64,000 bases of DNA, from contig OX485803.1 of assembly GCA_950295325.1 (NCBI GenBank), forward strand, positions 32,116,001 to 32,180,000. Direction: 5' to 3'. The notes under the pieces are model-generated. The model was not told the origin of the DNA. It made no database searches and saw nothing but the letters and a program-made list of their open reading frames with translations. The position numbers were made by a program, and so were the translations under genes. Numbering within the stretch: the stretch's first letter is position 1; every line of letters starts with the position of its first letter. Shown here piece after piece: positions 46,731-60,499 of the stretch. The DNA comes from Polytrichum commune (lineage: Eukaryota; Streptophyta; Polytrichopsida; Polytrichales; Polytrichaceae).

Positions 46731-47012
46731 CACACTAAATGCGATGTTTTAGTGTCGCAACGGTAACTTTTCGGAGGACACGTCTTATGAATAAGTGAAC
46801 AACGATTGTCGTGGGTGATGGATGAGGTTCATCCGTTGGCCCAAACCCTACCCTTCTCTTGTCATCAACTTGTGGTGAAATATTGTCATGAAATATTGTT
46901 GGGTTTTAACAATTTAGTGTTGGTGGCACACTATATTGCGGTTTACATTAGTGTTGAGAAATACCAATTAGGATAGGTGACACTAAAATGTTGTACTTAG
47001 TGTAGTGTGTGT
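46731..47012. mobile_element. MITE with CACTAAA...TTTAGTGTCRC termini, copy 1
   Basis: About 280 bp. Left end ACACTAAATGCGATGTTTTA then GTGTCGC; right end GGTGACACTAAAATGTTG then TACTTAGTGTAGTG. The terminus is itself an inverted repeat (CACTAAA facing TTTAGTG). Related elements: 49848-50440 and 55340-55720. Ends in CACTA/TAGTG hint at a CACTA-like non-autonomous family, not proven. Confidence 0.65.
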
Positions 47013-48700
47013 TGGTATTTATGATGTATGTGCATTTGAGTTAATCCATAATAATAAGGTGGTCTCTCAACCATGGGGTTTGATCCTTCGTTGAGAAGTC
47101 TTTTCTATTTAGGGCCCGTTTGGACGTTGTGTGTTGGAGCCTGTTTTGAAAGTTAGGTGAACTTTGGGGGATTTCTTCTTTCCACCTCCCAAGGTTTGGG
47201 AAATGTGTAGGTTTTTATAAAGGGGATGTGCGTGGGATCCAGTACCCTGAAACCATGATCGGCTGTGAGCTTCGTCTAGTCACCGATGTAGAGGCTTCCA
47301 ACCCTCATAAAATACAACAAAATACAAGATGAGCACTACTTATCTTTAATGAACTAGATGTAACACGATCACCTATGTAAGAAAAGAAAAGAAAAAATTA
47401 CATGCCTACATTTGGACATATGATTTAGTGTGCCATGCCGATTATGGTGATCTTTGTGACTTCTCCTTTTAACACTAGCCGTTGTCTCACACCTTTTAAG
47501 TTGTCACCCATGATTGCAAGACAATTCATGTAGGTTGGTGATGAATATTATGGACCACACTAAATCAAATGTACGGTGTAGCGATGTGCATTGCATGTTA
47601 ATATTTTACAGACCGACTTCGTATGTTGAGTCTTTTTCACATTGGTGACATTCTTGTGGCATTATTCCAACTATGAATTACATCTCATACCAATCATTCT
47701 CTATGAATGGCCATCAAATTAGTTCCGAATTGTATTTTTTTTTCCTTTTACAATCCATTGTAATTATTCATTCTTTTTTGGGCTCAACATTGCATCTCAA
47801 ATACCTCATTCGCTTGTTGCTTGTTATATTGCACCCATTTTAGAGCTATACTTACAATCCATCGAGCTTGCATTGAAAATCAAAGATTTAAGCAAAGAGT
47901 GAAAACTCTCTTAGAGCCATTCACCCCAAAGGGACTGCGAGCCACGTTCGGTTCATTGCATATAACTTAGAACACGGTCATAGTTTAGAGTTGAAGATTG
48001 CAAGCCTTCTACAAATAAACCCTTGTGTATCAATATCCCACAACCTTCAACCCCTAGAGCCTACGTAGAGAGCTTCATTGTTTGTGAGAAGGTAGTTTTG
48101 GTGATGAGATTCACAACTCAAAGTGGTCATATAAGAGCACAAGTGTAGTGCTCTATCAAACTTACATTTACTTTATTTCTAGCCTTCGGTTAACCAAATT
48201 ACATACACTCCAAGGAGTCCCTTGGGACAAAGTTATCCATATGAACGAGGTAGAAAACCTCCTCTAAGTTAGGGTACGATCACAAGGGCTACCGAAACCC
48301 CACCCCAAAAAAACACCGCAAGTTACTACGTTCCATCCCATAATTTCAAGTTGCATAAGCATGCATGCATGCATTATGTTTGATTCTCAAGGCGAGGACA
48401 TGTTCCGAAACCAAATTTGGTTGTAAAAAGCTCACACCTACTTAAATGGGGAATCCCACCTCGTACCCACTCCCAAATATTAAACATGGAATTGAACATT
48501 GGTTTCACTCTTTACTTCTACAACCGTGTGTAGAGTAGTAACTCTTGTGGCGTACAATTCCCATTCTACGTTGTTGTTGAATATTTATGGGTGAACAACT
48601 TCTCCTCACCCACAATAGATACTATTTGTTGGGTAGTTATGAAGTGGCGGTTATTTTTTTACTTTCTACTCCGAGTCGCTCGGCCTAAGCTAAGCTAGCT
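47013..48700. other. Intergenic, no gene seen
   Basis: 47400-47590 is a dispersed repeat related to 10081-10240 in CCCH intron 3. A (CATG)n microsatellite lies at about 48360-48373. Nothing coding was found. Confidence 0.45.
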
Positions 48701-49160
48701 AGCGGTAGACTAACTAGCCCCTCCACCCCCCCCCCCGCCCGCCCGGGCATGGGGTTGGGGGGGGGGGTGGGAGTAAAAGCGTCCCAAGGGGCTAGGGTTG
48801 CAAAAGAATCCGAGAAGAATCGGCCGAGATTTTCATGCATCTTTCGATGTGAGATGGAAGTACCGGCCGGGGCCTTGAGGGGCTAGGAGCGGCCCTAGCC
48901 CTAAATTTACTACGGGCGGGGCTTAAAGGCCTTGCCATAACTTCGACATTTAACGTATTATTACAACATCCAAACAAAACCTTAAAGGGCCCCGTGGGGC
49001 CCGAACCTCCTCCGGGTGTCCTCAAATTCATTGAAGAACTTAAATAAGCCTAGTTGGGGGCCTCCTTCCTCCCTTCCCTTGTTTGTCTTCTTGTTGTCTA
49101 TTCTCGTGTTTTTGTGAATGGTTTGGAGGTAATAAATGTGGGCCTCGTCACGGGGACTCA
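48701..49160. other. GC-rich patch with C/G runs
   Basis: Contains C11 (48726-48736), a GCCCGGGC palindrome, and G11 (48757-48767), followed by moderately GC-rich sequence with minus-strand open frames of 60-79 codons. No product recognised. Confidence 0.4.
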
Positions 49161-49847
49161 CCACACAACATCATCCCGTGCGTAGGAGGCGAAAATGAAT
49201 TGGTTTTTTTTGTTTTGTTTTATAAATTGTTTTAAAGGGTTTCTTTTCATTTGAAGGAATTGCAAAGCGGTTCATTTTCGTTGTTGTTGTTGTTGTTGTT
49301 GTTGAGACATTTGTGAATGTAGAAGGATTCATGAAATTTATAAGTACATTTGGTATTTGGTATAAGAGAGTGTTTGGTATCTATGTACATGTAAATCGCT
49401 ACCTACTACATAGCATTAGCAAACTTGCCTTCAAATAGAGTGGAGGTGCCTATAACCGATCACGTGAGAGATTCTATGTTGTCTTTGGAGAAGTATAAGG
49501 TGGTGTAATTATGTTTTTTTCATGTAGGAAAATAGTAATCAGGAGGACTACAAATCGTTTGATAATTTTATTCCTTCAATTTAGATTACTATGAGTTTTT
49601 TGAAGCCAAAAGTTGGTCCAAACATATTACCAATGTCTATAGTCTGACACAATTGCTCATTTTAAAAGCTCGTTCCTCCTCACTCTACCACTCATAACCA
49701 AGATATTATGTGTCATGTCACTATTGGTTCCGGCCTACTCAAAATTCCAAGTCCCAATTAGATTGAAATTATGGTACCCTATAGATTGTTGATGGGGCCT
49801 TGATCGAGAACATGCACCTCTACTATAGTTCACACACTACCAATGCA
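49161..49847. other. Intergenic, no gene seen
   Basis: AT-rich; includes a (GTT)n microsatellite at about 49281-49303. Confidence 0.45.
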
Positions 49848-50440
49848 CTACACTAAATATTGTAGTTGGTGTCACCAATATTCTTTGTCCTGCTCAATAC
49901 TTAGGGCTAGTTCACATGGGGTGACACAAATGCCGTGAATAGTTTTGCACAAACTAATCAAAATCTTGCTTTAATGATAATTAACCATCTTTCAGTGGTT
50001 ACTTGAGGCTCACAAGTTGGGACTTTGCCTCCATGTTGGGAGTTGCTAACATGAGTGGGACTTGGGACTTGGGACCTGTGTGAACCGGCTTAATTGTCAA
50101 CCATCCATGTAGTGTCACCCACACTATTTGTAAACCTAATATTATTTGTCATTCCTTTGTGAAGCATTTTAGGCATTCTAGGTTTACAACGTTGCAAGTA
50201 TTGTCACTTACTAAAAGATACTTCATCCAAACTTCAATCATCTATGACAATATTCATTACATAAATAGTAGGATGTAGAATATACCAAACCTTGTTTCAA
50301 TAATTGGCATTTGGATGAACTAAAATTAAGTTGGGACAACGATACTTGTAAACTTGTTCGTAAGAAGTTTCATTAGAAAATTTACCAAAATGGCATAAAA
50401 ATACCATGCGACACTAAATACAATAATTAGTGTAACTCGA
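49848..50440. mobile_element. MITE with CACTACACTAAA termini, copy 2 (long)
   Basis: About 590 bp. Left end CACTACACTAAATATTGTAG then TTGGTGTCACC; right end GCGACACTAAATACAATAAT then TAGTGTAAC. The interior shares GTAAACCTAA(T/C)ATTATTTGTCA and CATCTATGACAATATT-type blocks (as complement) with 55370-55720. No open frame of interest. Confidence 0.6.
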
Positions 50441-52799
50441 CGTGTCCAACGCTTAAACATCTTTGCATAATGCATGAATTGTTGAAAGCACACAAGAATA
50501 AGTTGAGGTTCACGTGCCCAAATTTTTCAATAGTTTAAACGAGGTGTCTAAATAACACATGTGTTAGTATCCTATGAAAATATTAGGCATAAACATGCTC
50601 GATCTAACTTGATCGGGGTGTAGAAAGATTTACAGTTTTTGATATTTTCTAGATGAAATAATTTAGATAGATTTTCATTCTTCTCTATCGCCCGTTTCGT
50701 TCTTTCTTAATGTTAGAGATTTATATTTGCAAGGTCTATCAGTTGAAATTATGATGTAGTAGACTAAAAATGTTCTTCATGATTTTCCCATGTGAAGCCC
50801 TTGCATGTTTCCAATTAGTGTGGATTACTCTTTGAATTATTATGTGCCATGGCTTCTTGCAAAGAATGCATATTGTTGAAGTTTTGTGGTATTCTCTAAG
50901 AAAGGTACATACTATTCATTTGAGTTTCTAGACCGTAGTGCTAAATTTTCAACCAAGTATAATTCCCAAGGCTACCTATTCCATAAACCAATGGTGGTTC
51001 GGTATAGAGGTGAATGCGTGGGTAACAATAATCAACATTTACAATGGTATCAAAAGAACCAACATGTAGGTATCTATTTTGTGATATCAATCAAATGTTG
51101 ATATTTGGTGGGTATCTCAAGGTGATAGAATCTTTGTATACTTGCTTTGTTATTAAAGGTCAATACCATGTTAATACTAGGGCGATATTACATGGTTATA
51201 CATGTTCTTGCATGGTATATAGATCCAAACGGTTTCCAAAAACACATATATTGTCAAGTTCTTGTTCCTTACTAATATTGGAAAACACCGAATGGTACCA
51301 GTCCAATAGAGGTTGAAATCAACGTTGGAAATACACCATGTTGTTAATTGTATATACCATTCAGGGTATGTCTAGCAAAGTTATTCATTAAAAGGGTCGG
51401 GTGCAACCATCTATTGTTTGGAAGAGCATTTTGTCTTTTACGTGTTAAGGTAGTAGGAGCCTCTATGCTTCCAACAAATAATCAAGGCATACTATTCATG
51501 CTACTCCCACCAGCCTCACCACTCCCTGGTGACTCCCAAGAAGTTCCCAAGCTCAAATACACATTCTTGAGAGAACTTTATCAAACTTGGGGCTAAATTG
51601 TGGTGAGGCCCATAGGTAATAGAAGGAAAACTCTTTGATTTGGTGCTTATTCACGAGTCCCAACACGGGAGAGGGCAAGCTATACAAGAACATACATGCA
51701 TTGAATATCGAGATTATGTAGATTTTAGATTTCCACCCTTTAGTCCAACCTTTAAAAGATAACTTCAACTAGGACAAGGTATTTGTGGATATTTTTGTTT
51801 TTGATACTATTCATATTTATATACCATGTTGTACCTTTCCTACTTAGGTACAATTATCCTAGTGCCAACATGACATTAGGGATAGTATTGAGCCAAACCA
51901 TGATTGGCTACACAAAGATCTATGATCATGTGATACCTACCGATCATCAATGTTTCATATGCATTACAATTTAAATATGGAAGTTGTTGAATTACTATAC
52001 ACTGGTTAAAATGACCACATTCATTATACAAGGTGTTGACTAGGCTTTGACTTCTCATCCAAATTGGCCAAGATTATTAATTCCAACATGGAACTAATAC
52101 ATGGCTCCTCTTCATGTGTGCGATGAAATATCAAATTCTAACAGGCTACGTGACCACGCGACATGTCTTTGTGGTCGTCTTTACAAACTACATGGTTGAC
52201 TTAACGATTCCCTTTTCATAATGGGTAATAATTAGGGTCTTTAATATCCTTATTGCAATGATGAAACCATCTATTCACCTATATATTGGTCCAAAATTGT
52301 TTCAAGCCCGCTTATGATCCTGCAAAAATTCCACGTGTTTTCTTCCTTAAGGGATTCACTTTGAAGTCACTCTACCTACACCAATTTTCTTGTCAAAGCA
52401 TGTATCATTTGTAAAAACATAAATTAAAATAAAATTAGAAAACGGAGGGATTTGCTCCATAAATCACAAAATTGATAAGTTTATAGTGACCATACAAGAT
52501 TGAAAAGATCAACCCCCTGAAGGTCGAGGTGGACGTTTTTGTTTGGGGATTCATCATTGCTTGACAATATCTTTACATACAAGTTCACATAATTTCTTGA
52601 TTTCAAATGGCCAAACATTTGTGTGAATAATCCTAACCCTACAAATATGTGTGGGTGCGAGTAGAGAGTAGGTGTGGCCACGTGTCAATTTTGAGGTTTG
52701 GGCAAAGTGTGCAGCTGGGGTTGGGATATGTTAGTGGCAAGAAGGTGTTCTTTCGGTGGTTTCTGATGTATTATGTGTATTGTAATTTTTTAAAAGGTT
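50441..52799. other. Intergenic, dispersed repeat fragments
   Basis: 50885-51075 pairs with 41820-42030. No gene supported; open frames up to 90 codons have no recognisable domain. Confidence 0.45.
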
Positions 52800-52819
52800 T
52801 TATGTAATTTCTACATCAT

Positions 52820-53420
52820 ATATGCTTGAGGCTTTCCAAAAGTGGTTTGAGAGTATATGATTGATTTCCTTGTTAGACACCCATTTGTCAATGTCTGTGA
52901 ATTTTGCAATTCGTAGGTCTTGTTTGTGGTAGTATTTGTTTATGTATATTTGGAGGTTGCGGATTTCTTTGTGATGTTTGCTTGTTGGGATTTTGTTGAG
53001 CCAATAAGGTATGGTGTGTACGTGGGATGTGGGGGTTGGTTTGTGCAGGTGGTTCCTTTGTTTGCTAGTTGGTATGCAACTTCGTTGCCTAAGATTCAAT
53101 GTGTGCTCTAACTTTTTGTATTGTTATAATGTGTTTGGTCCATAGAATTTGGTGGACCATGGCTAAAATAAGTAGTTTGTTGGGCAAGTTGTGTTAGGAT
53201 GAGGGGTGGCGGATGTGATTATTAATGATATATGTGTTGTTGAGGTTGTGAGTAAATACGTATGTGTTTTGTGATCGGTCTTTTGTGGCAGCGAGGGCAA
53301 TGAACAAAGCATAAAGATTCGTGTAGTATGTTTGGTAGTCTAGGCAGTCTTTTGCGTTACAAAGGTTATTATTTGGAGTATATATTCATGAACCATCAAT
53401 GTTTCCAATGCCATGTTCGT
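52820..53420 (-). pseudogene. Degenerate RNase H domain of a non-LTR (LINE-like) retrotransposon
   Basis: The minus strand, read across at least two frameshifts and several stops, shows an RNase H-like series: GNIDGS (about 53390-53405), NLYALFIALAATKDRS, YVFTHNLNNTYIINNHI, HQILWTKHIITIQKVRAH, GNEVAYQLANKGT (about 53055-53095), then PYWLNKIPTSKHHKEIRNLQ. The first catalytic Asp (DGS) survives. The expected Glu before LYAL is Asn, the second Asp (FTDS) is His, and the last (GNE.AD) is Tyr. Inactive relic; the family call rests on motif order, not a search. Confidence 0.6.
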
Positions 53421-55195
53421 TTGGTGTTATGAAGGAATCGTATGTGTATATATATTGTTGTGGGTTGTATTTGGGGGTATTTAAGTGGTAGAACATGTCA
53501 AGGGGGGGGGTATATCTATTGAAGGTTGATGAGGTGGTTTTGGGGGTTGCTCGCTATAGTTTTGTGAATTTGACTTAGTAATCTATGGATGTAGGTTGTG
53601 TAGGGTTGGCTTTCATGTGTTTTATAAAGTTCCAATAAGTTAGTTGTGAGGTTTTGAATTGGGTAATAGTTTCCTAGAGGGGTTCTTTGGTTGTGTTTCT
53701 TTTTTGGGCACAAATTGAAAAATCAATTGCAAGAAAGGGAACCAAAATACAACCACTATGGGCGTAACAATGCAACTCGAGGGGAAATTGGGGTTCTTTG
53801 GTTGTGGATGCATATTATTGATGTGTATTGGGTTCCGTGTTGGTGTAGGTATCAGGGCCATTCAGGTGTGGGGGTGTATTCTCAGGTGTTTGGGGGGATG
53901 GTGAGGATTGGATGCATATCTTTGTGTGCTTCTAGGATTTTTGGGGTTTGGTGGTTACATATGATTATGGTTGTAGTGGAGGGGTCTTCTTTGGTGTCCA
54001 TTCTTGCCTAGTGGATAACTTCTATGGTGGATTTATGATATGGTGGGTGCGCTATTCTGACACCCATCCATTTTGAGGATTTGCTAGTCCAGATGAGCCG
54101 AAGATCATGTTGGGATTGTGTGGCAAGTTGTATTGTGTGAGTTGTGTTGGGCATGTGAGTGATGAGGAATAATACGATAATGTAATTTGGTAGGCCTTTA
54201 TTAGTTTGTTTAATGTAGATGTGTGGAATTTTTGGTGGTTGTTGTTGGGGTTGGATTTCTTTGGTTTCTTCTTTGGTTTGACTATGATGTATATGTGAAT
54301 TAGCCATAGTATTTTGGTGGCAAAATTTTGTGGGGGTGGTTGGACGAAGCTAGCCATATGACATGTTTTATTTTGTGTGAATCTCTCCCATGACCATTAG
54401 AGTCTCGTGAGTGGGATGGAGATGATGTGTGCTCATGTGTGGTCAAATATGTGTGCATGAGGTCTTTGGATTTTGATAGTGGGTTGAGATACGTGAATGT
54501 TTTTATTTGGGCTGCATTCTTTGATGTTTTGGGTTTAAGTGCGGGGCTTTTATATGTTGAATCTCCAATCTTTGGATTGCGAGAAAATAATACATGAATC
54601 GTAGGTGGCTAGTGTGTTCTTATTGTACGCGTCTTGTGGAAATTTATGAAATAGGATTAAGTTGTGGTTTAAGGCAATGTTGTTTGTGTGTAGAAGTTTG
54701 GACTCTCCTACCCATTTGTTGGTGATTGGGGTTGTGTTCCATTGGCATAGGTGGGATTTCTTGTAGGCTTGGGCTCCCCATCTATCTATGCAGGAAGTGG
54801 TTTTTGTGTCAGTGATAAGATGTATTTGTTTTCCGAAGTGTTGATCATTGTTCTTGGTGTTTAGAGCATGCGTGGGTTCTTGTGGTGGGGGTGTGGCTGT
54901 TGGTTGTGTCGGGGGTTGGGAATAGGATTTGAGCTTGTTGTAAGGCTTCTTTGATCAGTTATGGGGAGGCTTTGAATTTGATCTGAACTTTTGTGGGGAT
55001 AAGATATGTTGGGTGGTTAGATTTTGGATTTGGGCGATGGTGGTGATGGTGATACTATACATGTGGAGTTTTGTTGAAGTAGTTAGTGGCATGTTTTCTT
55101 TTCTCATCTTGAGATAGTAAAGCGTATTGGGGTGCATGTTTCCAAGCGTATTTGACAGATGTTTGTTGTATGGGAAAATCTTTATTGGTGGCATT
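53421..55195 (-). pseudogene. Probable upstream part of the same decayed retroelement
   Basis: This stretch is strongly strand-biased (GT-rich on +, so CA-rich on -) like 52820-53420, and the minus strand carries successive open frames of 65-101 codons with Asn/Pro/Gln/Thr-rich content broken by stops. A segment reading CIDRWGAQAYKKSHLCQW and similar pieces look protein-like, but no reverse transcriptase motif could be identified. Adjacent position and composition suggest one element. Confidence 0.4.
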
Positions 55196-55339
55196 CATTT
55201 TTTCAGAATATTTCAAAAACAACAATACTTATACAAGCCAAGTTATCCCAATTTGAAAATTAGTAAAATTGTGGAAAATATATATTGTAGAGAGCACTCT
55301 AGTTCATCTTTAGTACATTAATATTGTGTTCAGGATCAT

Positions 55340-55720
55340 ACGGTATTTCATGTCACCGTGGTGACTTTTCTAACGATACTTCTTATGAGCAAGTTTACGA
55401 GTGCCATCATGGATGATTTAAAATTTGGATGAAATCCATGTCGATTTATTGAAACAAACTTTGGTGTACTATGCATTCTAACATTTCTATTAATGAAATA
55501 TTGTCATGGATGATTAAAATTTGAATGAAAATCCACCTAATAAGTGACAATAATTACAACACTGCAAATCTACAATGCCCTAATTCTTTTTACAATGAGT
55601 GACAAAATAATGTTAGGTTTACACTTAGTGTTGGTAACACTAGACAGGCGCTTTACAATGACTACTGAGCAAGATAAATAGAATTGGTGACACTAAATAT
55701 TTAGCATAGTGACGGAGTGT
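55340..55720. mobile_element. MITE-like relative of the 46731 and 49848 elements
   Basis: The right half carries TGTTAGGTTTACACTTAGTG, TTGGTAACACTAGAC and GGTGACACTAAATATTTAGC, matching (as complement) the left half of 49848-50440. The left end (GTCACCGTGGTGAC) is degenerate, so boundaries are approximate. Confidence 0.5.
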
Positions 55721-58700
55721 AGTTTGCACTTGTGATTAAAAGTAGGTCTCAACGTCCCAACCAATGAATGTATGGCACGTGGCAAAATTTTAGCACAAAG
55801 TGATAATTTTTTTGAGATAGAGACACCCTACACTAGTATTTTTAACATTTTGTAGATTCGGGTCACTTGTAATTGATGAATGATAGTGTAGAGTATTCTA
55901 TACGATGTCTATGATTCAAAAAAATAAAATAAAAATGTTGTTTGATTATTGTTTGAGACTCACTAGATATCTAATGTGCAAAACTAGTGCATGGCTATAA
56001 GTTAATTACAACAAAGCATGGAACTTCAAGAAAACACACAAGGCGTCAAGGAACCATGTGTGTGTAAGGAAGTTGAACTAAACTTCATGGAAGACAATGC
56101 AAAGCAAAACTCCCACTTAGTCAAAGTTTAAAACATGATAGGTATACGCTACGGCTTATGTTGTCTTCTAGATTTTGATTGTGCACCCTATTGATTTTTC
56201 AACAAATCGATTCTATTTTGCAATCGGGCGCGGTCACAAAAAGAATGCACATTTTGTTCGTTTGCATGGCTCTTTTGACTTCAAATTTGTTGAATCATAG
56301 AACTTGTGTGTTTTGAAGTGATCACTTTCACCGAATGTTGGTCACAAGGTGAAGGCATTTATAACCAATAAAATAAGAGAGTTTGCATTCGTTTAGGAGG
56401 AGTAATAGTTGGGGACTATTTTTCTTGTAAACAAAAACATATTCTTAAGGAAAATGCAAGTATTTTTCCTTTTTTTCATGAAAATGGGAATTGTTACAAA
56501 TTTTGAAGCAATTTAGTTTATTAGAACACAAGTCTATTGGATGTTTCGACCTTTATGTTGTGCAAAAAATCTTCCAAAGTAAAGTGGCTTAAAAAAAAGA
56601 TTCCAAGTCCACACACCACCTTACATGTTCAACATGTAACTTATATTTAAGTAAAACTAGATGTAGTTTGAAAACTTGAATTTTTTTATTACTTCATTTC
56701 TATGGGCATATTCATTGATGCACTTTCAATATATCTATATTGTATTGAATCTTCAACAATGTTTTGAATGTTATGATATTTAGATCGGATCATAGAAGTG
56801 GTTCCTAAATTGGTTAGTTTATACCCCACTTCTTTTTACCCATGAACTTTGAGTACTTGTTCCAATATATTTTGTGTTTTTATAGCATATTCAATAATGT
56901 AGCACCCATCTATGTGCAATATATGTTCATGTATGTTATGTTTCATCTTCATAAAAATGGTCACAAATTTCTTGAATCTATCATCAACTAAGAACCTACA
57001 AGTGATGACTCAATGGCAAAAATTATGTCAACCCATTGGCCCATACACTAAACATACATTAAATTTGTGATCTTTTGAAAACATCCAAAATATTTTCCTT
57101 TATTATGAAATTTTGGTAACATTGGACAACAATTGAGATGGAAATAATCTAATGCAAAAATAAGTGTAAAATATATATTCTCAAAGTCCCATGTGTCTCC
57201 ACGTGTCAATAAGTGAAATGGAATTTTATCTCCTAATCTTTGGAACCGCAAGTCGATACCAAAAAAAAAAAACGAAATTTAAGAGACCACACTATCATTT
57301 TAATCCCATGATCAGTCGGGCCCACTCCTTGGTGCAAAGATTTCTAAGATCCATTGCAAAATGGTTGAATCTCACTAAGTTTTGGGACCAAGCTTTAACT
57401 TGCTTGATGGGAGAAGTTCTTTTTTAAAGCGAGATTCGTAAATTGGCATCACAATACATGTAGCATTGATGTACTCTTAGTCCCACTAGCCTTTGCCTAC
57501 CTGGACTTTAAAAAATCGGTTTCATTTCATTGACATATAAATAAATAAAACAAATAAAAATGATCTCCGTTGACGAACATGAAAACATATATTGTTGAGA
57601 TCCTAAAAATTGGTGTGGCCCATGCGAAACAAAGTATGAGTAGAAGCACACGTTGATGCATTTGTGATTAGATTACCCGTGTCAAGCATTGTATATAACA
57701 ATGTTTTCAAAGCTCGATCCAATGTTGAGATGTTAGCGTTGATTTTTAATTTTTGATTTTTGATTTTGCCATGATGCATGAACACCTACCCAAAAAGGAA
57801 AAAGAAAAAAAAAGAACCAACAATTTTACTTTTCATTTTTTACTCAAATTGAATATTCAATTTCAAGAATGGAACCAACATATAACCACCTCAGGAGAAC
57901 CAATGCAAAACCAACAATTTTAAATGAAGTGCATGTATTTGGAAGGTGACCTTTTGGCAAACAAGAAAGATCTTAGGTTTTTTTTTGCTTCGAGTCTCAA
58001 ATTTGTACAATACTCTAGGTAGAAATGGATTTGTAGCTAAAATCAATTCCCCCATATTGTTCGTTCCGGCTTGGATGAGAAATAGTGAAGGGGTTGGGAT
58101 TTGGTATGAGAAATAGTTGAAGGTTCATCCCATAAAGGTTCATTATCATTAACTATCCCATATTTGGAGCTAGAATTGTTGCATTTAAAATTCTTGATAT
58201 GGTCATTGCATATAATGTTTCATGAATGATGTTCTTTTTGATGTACACGTTCAAACTTATATATTTGATAGCATTTAAGGCCACATGTCCATCGAGGGTT
58301 GGAAATTTTGGGTGTCTATATAAACTCATCCATCATATAATGAAAGGTTCCTATAATAACAAGTTACGTATAGGTTGCTCCATGTCATCACCATTAGAAT
58401 AATATGGGATCTATGAAATCAATACCAAAATTGAGTTCCTCCCCCAAAAAATAAACTACCACGAGGCTATATGGTGTATAAATCATAGGGATGGACATTT
58501 CACTCAAAACCTAAGTGGCGTGTGTGAAGTGACAATGAAATCAAACCCCTTGTGTATGAGAACTTTATAGAGGAAAAAAAAATTATACACACTAACGGTA
58601 TCCTAGAGAAAATGGACTCCTGTGTTAATATTAGGATTTTCAATATACTGTGATAAATGCCTCCACTACATACAAGAAATATAAATCATCAAGGAAACAC

Positions 58701-60300
58701 GCCTTCTTTACACATACAATCCATTTTCACTAAACACGTGTAATTGAAAGTAAGGTGATGAACTAGTATTTAGATAGTTCCGGACTTTTGGCCAATTACG
58801 GATTATATTGTTGCCACACGCCTAGATTAATGTCTCCCACTCTGGTGCCAACTATTTATGCACATCATGTCCACATTCCTTTAATAATATTAAAAAAACG
58901 ACCTACATAATGAAGACATGGCAAGTACAATTAACCACATTTGAAGCATGAGTGTTCACATTTCTAAAAATTGCTTGTTTATTTTTGAATTCATCAACTA
59001 TCTATGTAATTCCCAAGTTACCAGTCTATAATAGCATTTGAATTCACCATCATTTTTTTAATTAATTCATAATTTCACTATAACCCATTTACTTTAGATA
59101 CCAAGATGACTTATATCCATCCTATAGAAGACATATCATTAGGTTGATAAGCTCCCTATATTCTACCCACCTATTTCCAAAATTTTGACACATTTTATAA
59201 ATACTTCCAGTTCACCAAGTCTTAGTAGTGAAAGAGTTTGTAGTTGTAGAACCTACTAAGGCTCAAAAACTCAAAACGATTGAAATGACCTACCTCAAGG
59301 GTCTTCAAGCGCTGACGCAATGGTATCTTCACGATTGCATCATGCAAACAAAGGCAAGAGCACAATAACTTGGCCATAATCTGATGAGCATATGTCAAGA
59401 AAGCCAACGAGCTCTCCAATAGCCTCTAATATGGGGGAAAAAAACATCCATAGCCCAAATGCAAACTCTGACAAAAATGGATAAGATAATACGAGGGGTC
59501 TATTACCATGTGACAACAATGGATGCAAACATTAATTGAATGAAACCAATGCATAGACTGCCAATGTTTTCTCTAAATCTTAGAGCCCCCTTTTGTACAC
59601 CTACCTTTATTTCTAATTCTTAATAGCATTTTAAATTATGCACACTAGAAAGAGGAAAAAAAACAAAAAAAAAACACGATACCTTTCCTTTATGTATATT
59701 ATATACATCAATACATCAAACAATACCCCTTTTTACAAGCCTGGATTTAAAAAGGAAAATAATCAAATTTTCCATATTAAATTTTGAGATTAAAAAACAT
59801 AAAATTTCAAAAATATCGGTCTTTGTAAAAATAGCTTAATTAGTGTCGAAATGGTAAAGGGTACTACGGTATTGACCCAAAATAATAGAACTATGGCACA
59901 TTTTATAGAGTTTTCTCTTGCCTTGACATACCCACGGGTGGGTTCTTCAACACCACAATTGATGTTGATCATTGACACCCCACGTACCCGTTTCCAACGT
60001 CAGTTTTTACCCTCCCCTCCGCCCTTTGAAAGAAAATTGTATACTCTCTCTCTCTCCCTTTCTTTGTATAATCTCGAGGAGTCACACGAAGGTCGCTCCA
60101 AGGCTTTTGGAATCGGTTACTCACATTGGGCTCCACACAACTCCACTTTAAATGGAAATTGTTAGGGTTTGGTCATCGTGTCCAAATTAGCCCGTAAGAA
60201 GTTAATAAGTACGTTTGCCCGACCGCCACTAATAACAAGGACGGGCTCTATCATTACCGAGATGTCTTCTCCGCCTTCGCCTTCCCTTCTCCTTTGATCA
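55721..60300. other. Intergenic, AT-rich, no gene seen
   Basis: 57840-57895 carries a short dispersed repeat (AAATTGAATATTCAATTTCA, GAACCAACATATAACCAC) also seen at 43207-43240, 53703-53757 and, inverted, at 61894-61940. Nothing else supported. Confidence 0.45.
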
Positions 60301-60339
60301 TCCCCCCCCCCCCCCCCCCATTGTCGTCCTTTTCCCATC

Positions 60340-60499
60340 TCTCCCCTCCAACTTGAAAACTTAAACATGCAATATATTATTATTATTATTATTATTATTA
60401 AGAAGAAAACCCACATGAAAGAGATTACTAACCCCATGAAGTTTTTTCCCCACTCCTCCAACTTGAAAAGTTTGAAGTACAATAGTAAACACACTTGAA
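60340..60499. repeat. Repeat module CTCCAACTTGAAAAGTTTGA and (ATT)n
   Basis: The module CCAACTTGAAAA...GAAGT(A/G)CAATA occurs here twice (about 60350 and 60453) and again at 61830-61860 and 62045-62075, linked each time to CATGAAAGAGATT(A/G)CTAACCC or CACTTGAAATTA blocks. An (ATT)n microsatellite occupies about 60377-60400. A C18 run precedes it at 60302-60319. Confidence 0.6.
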
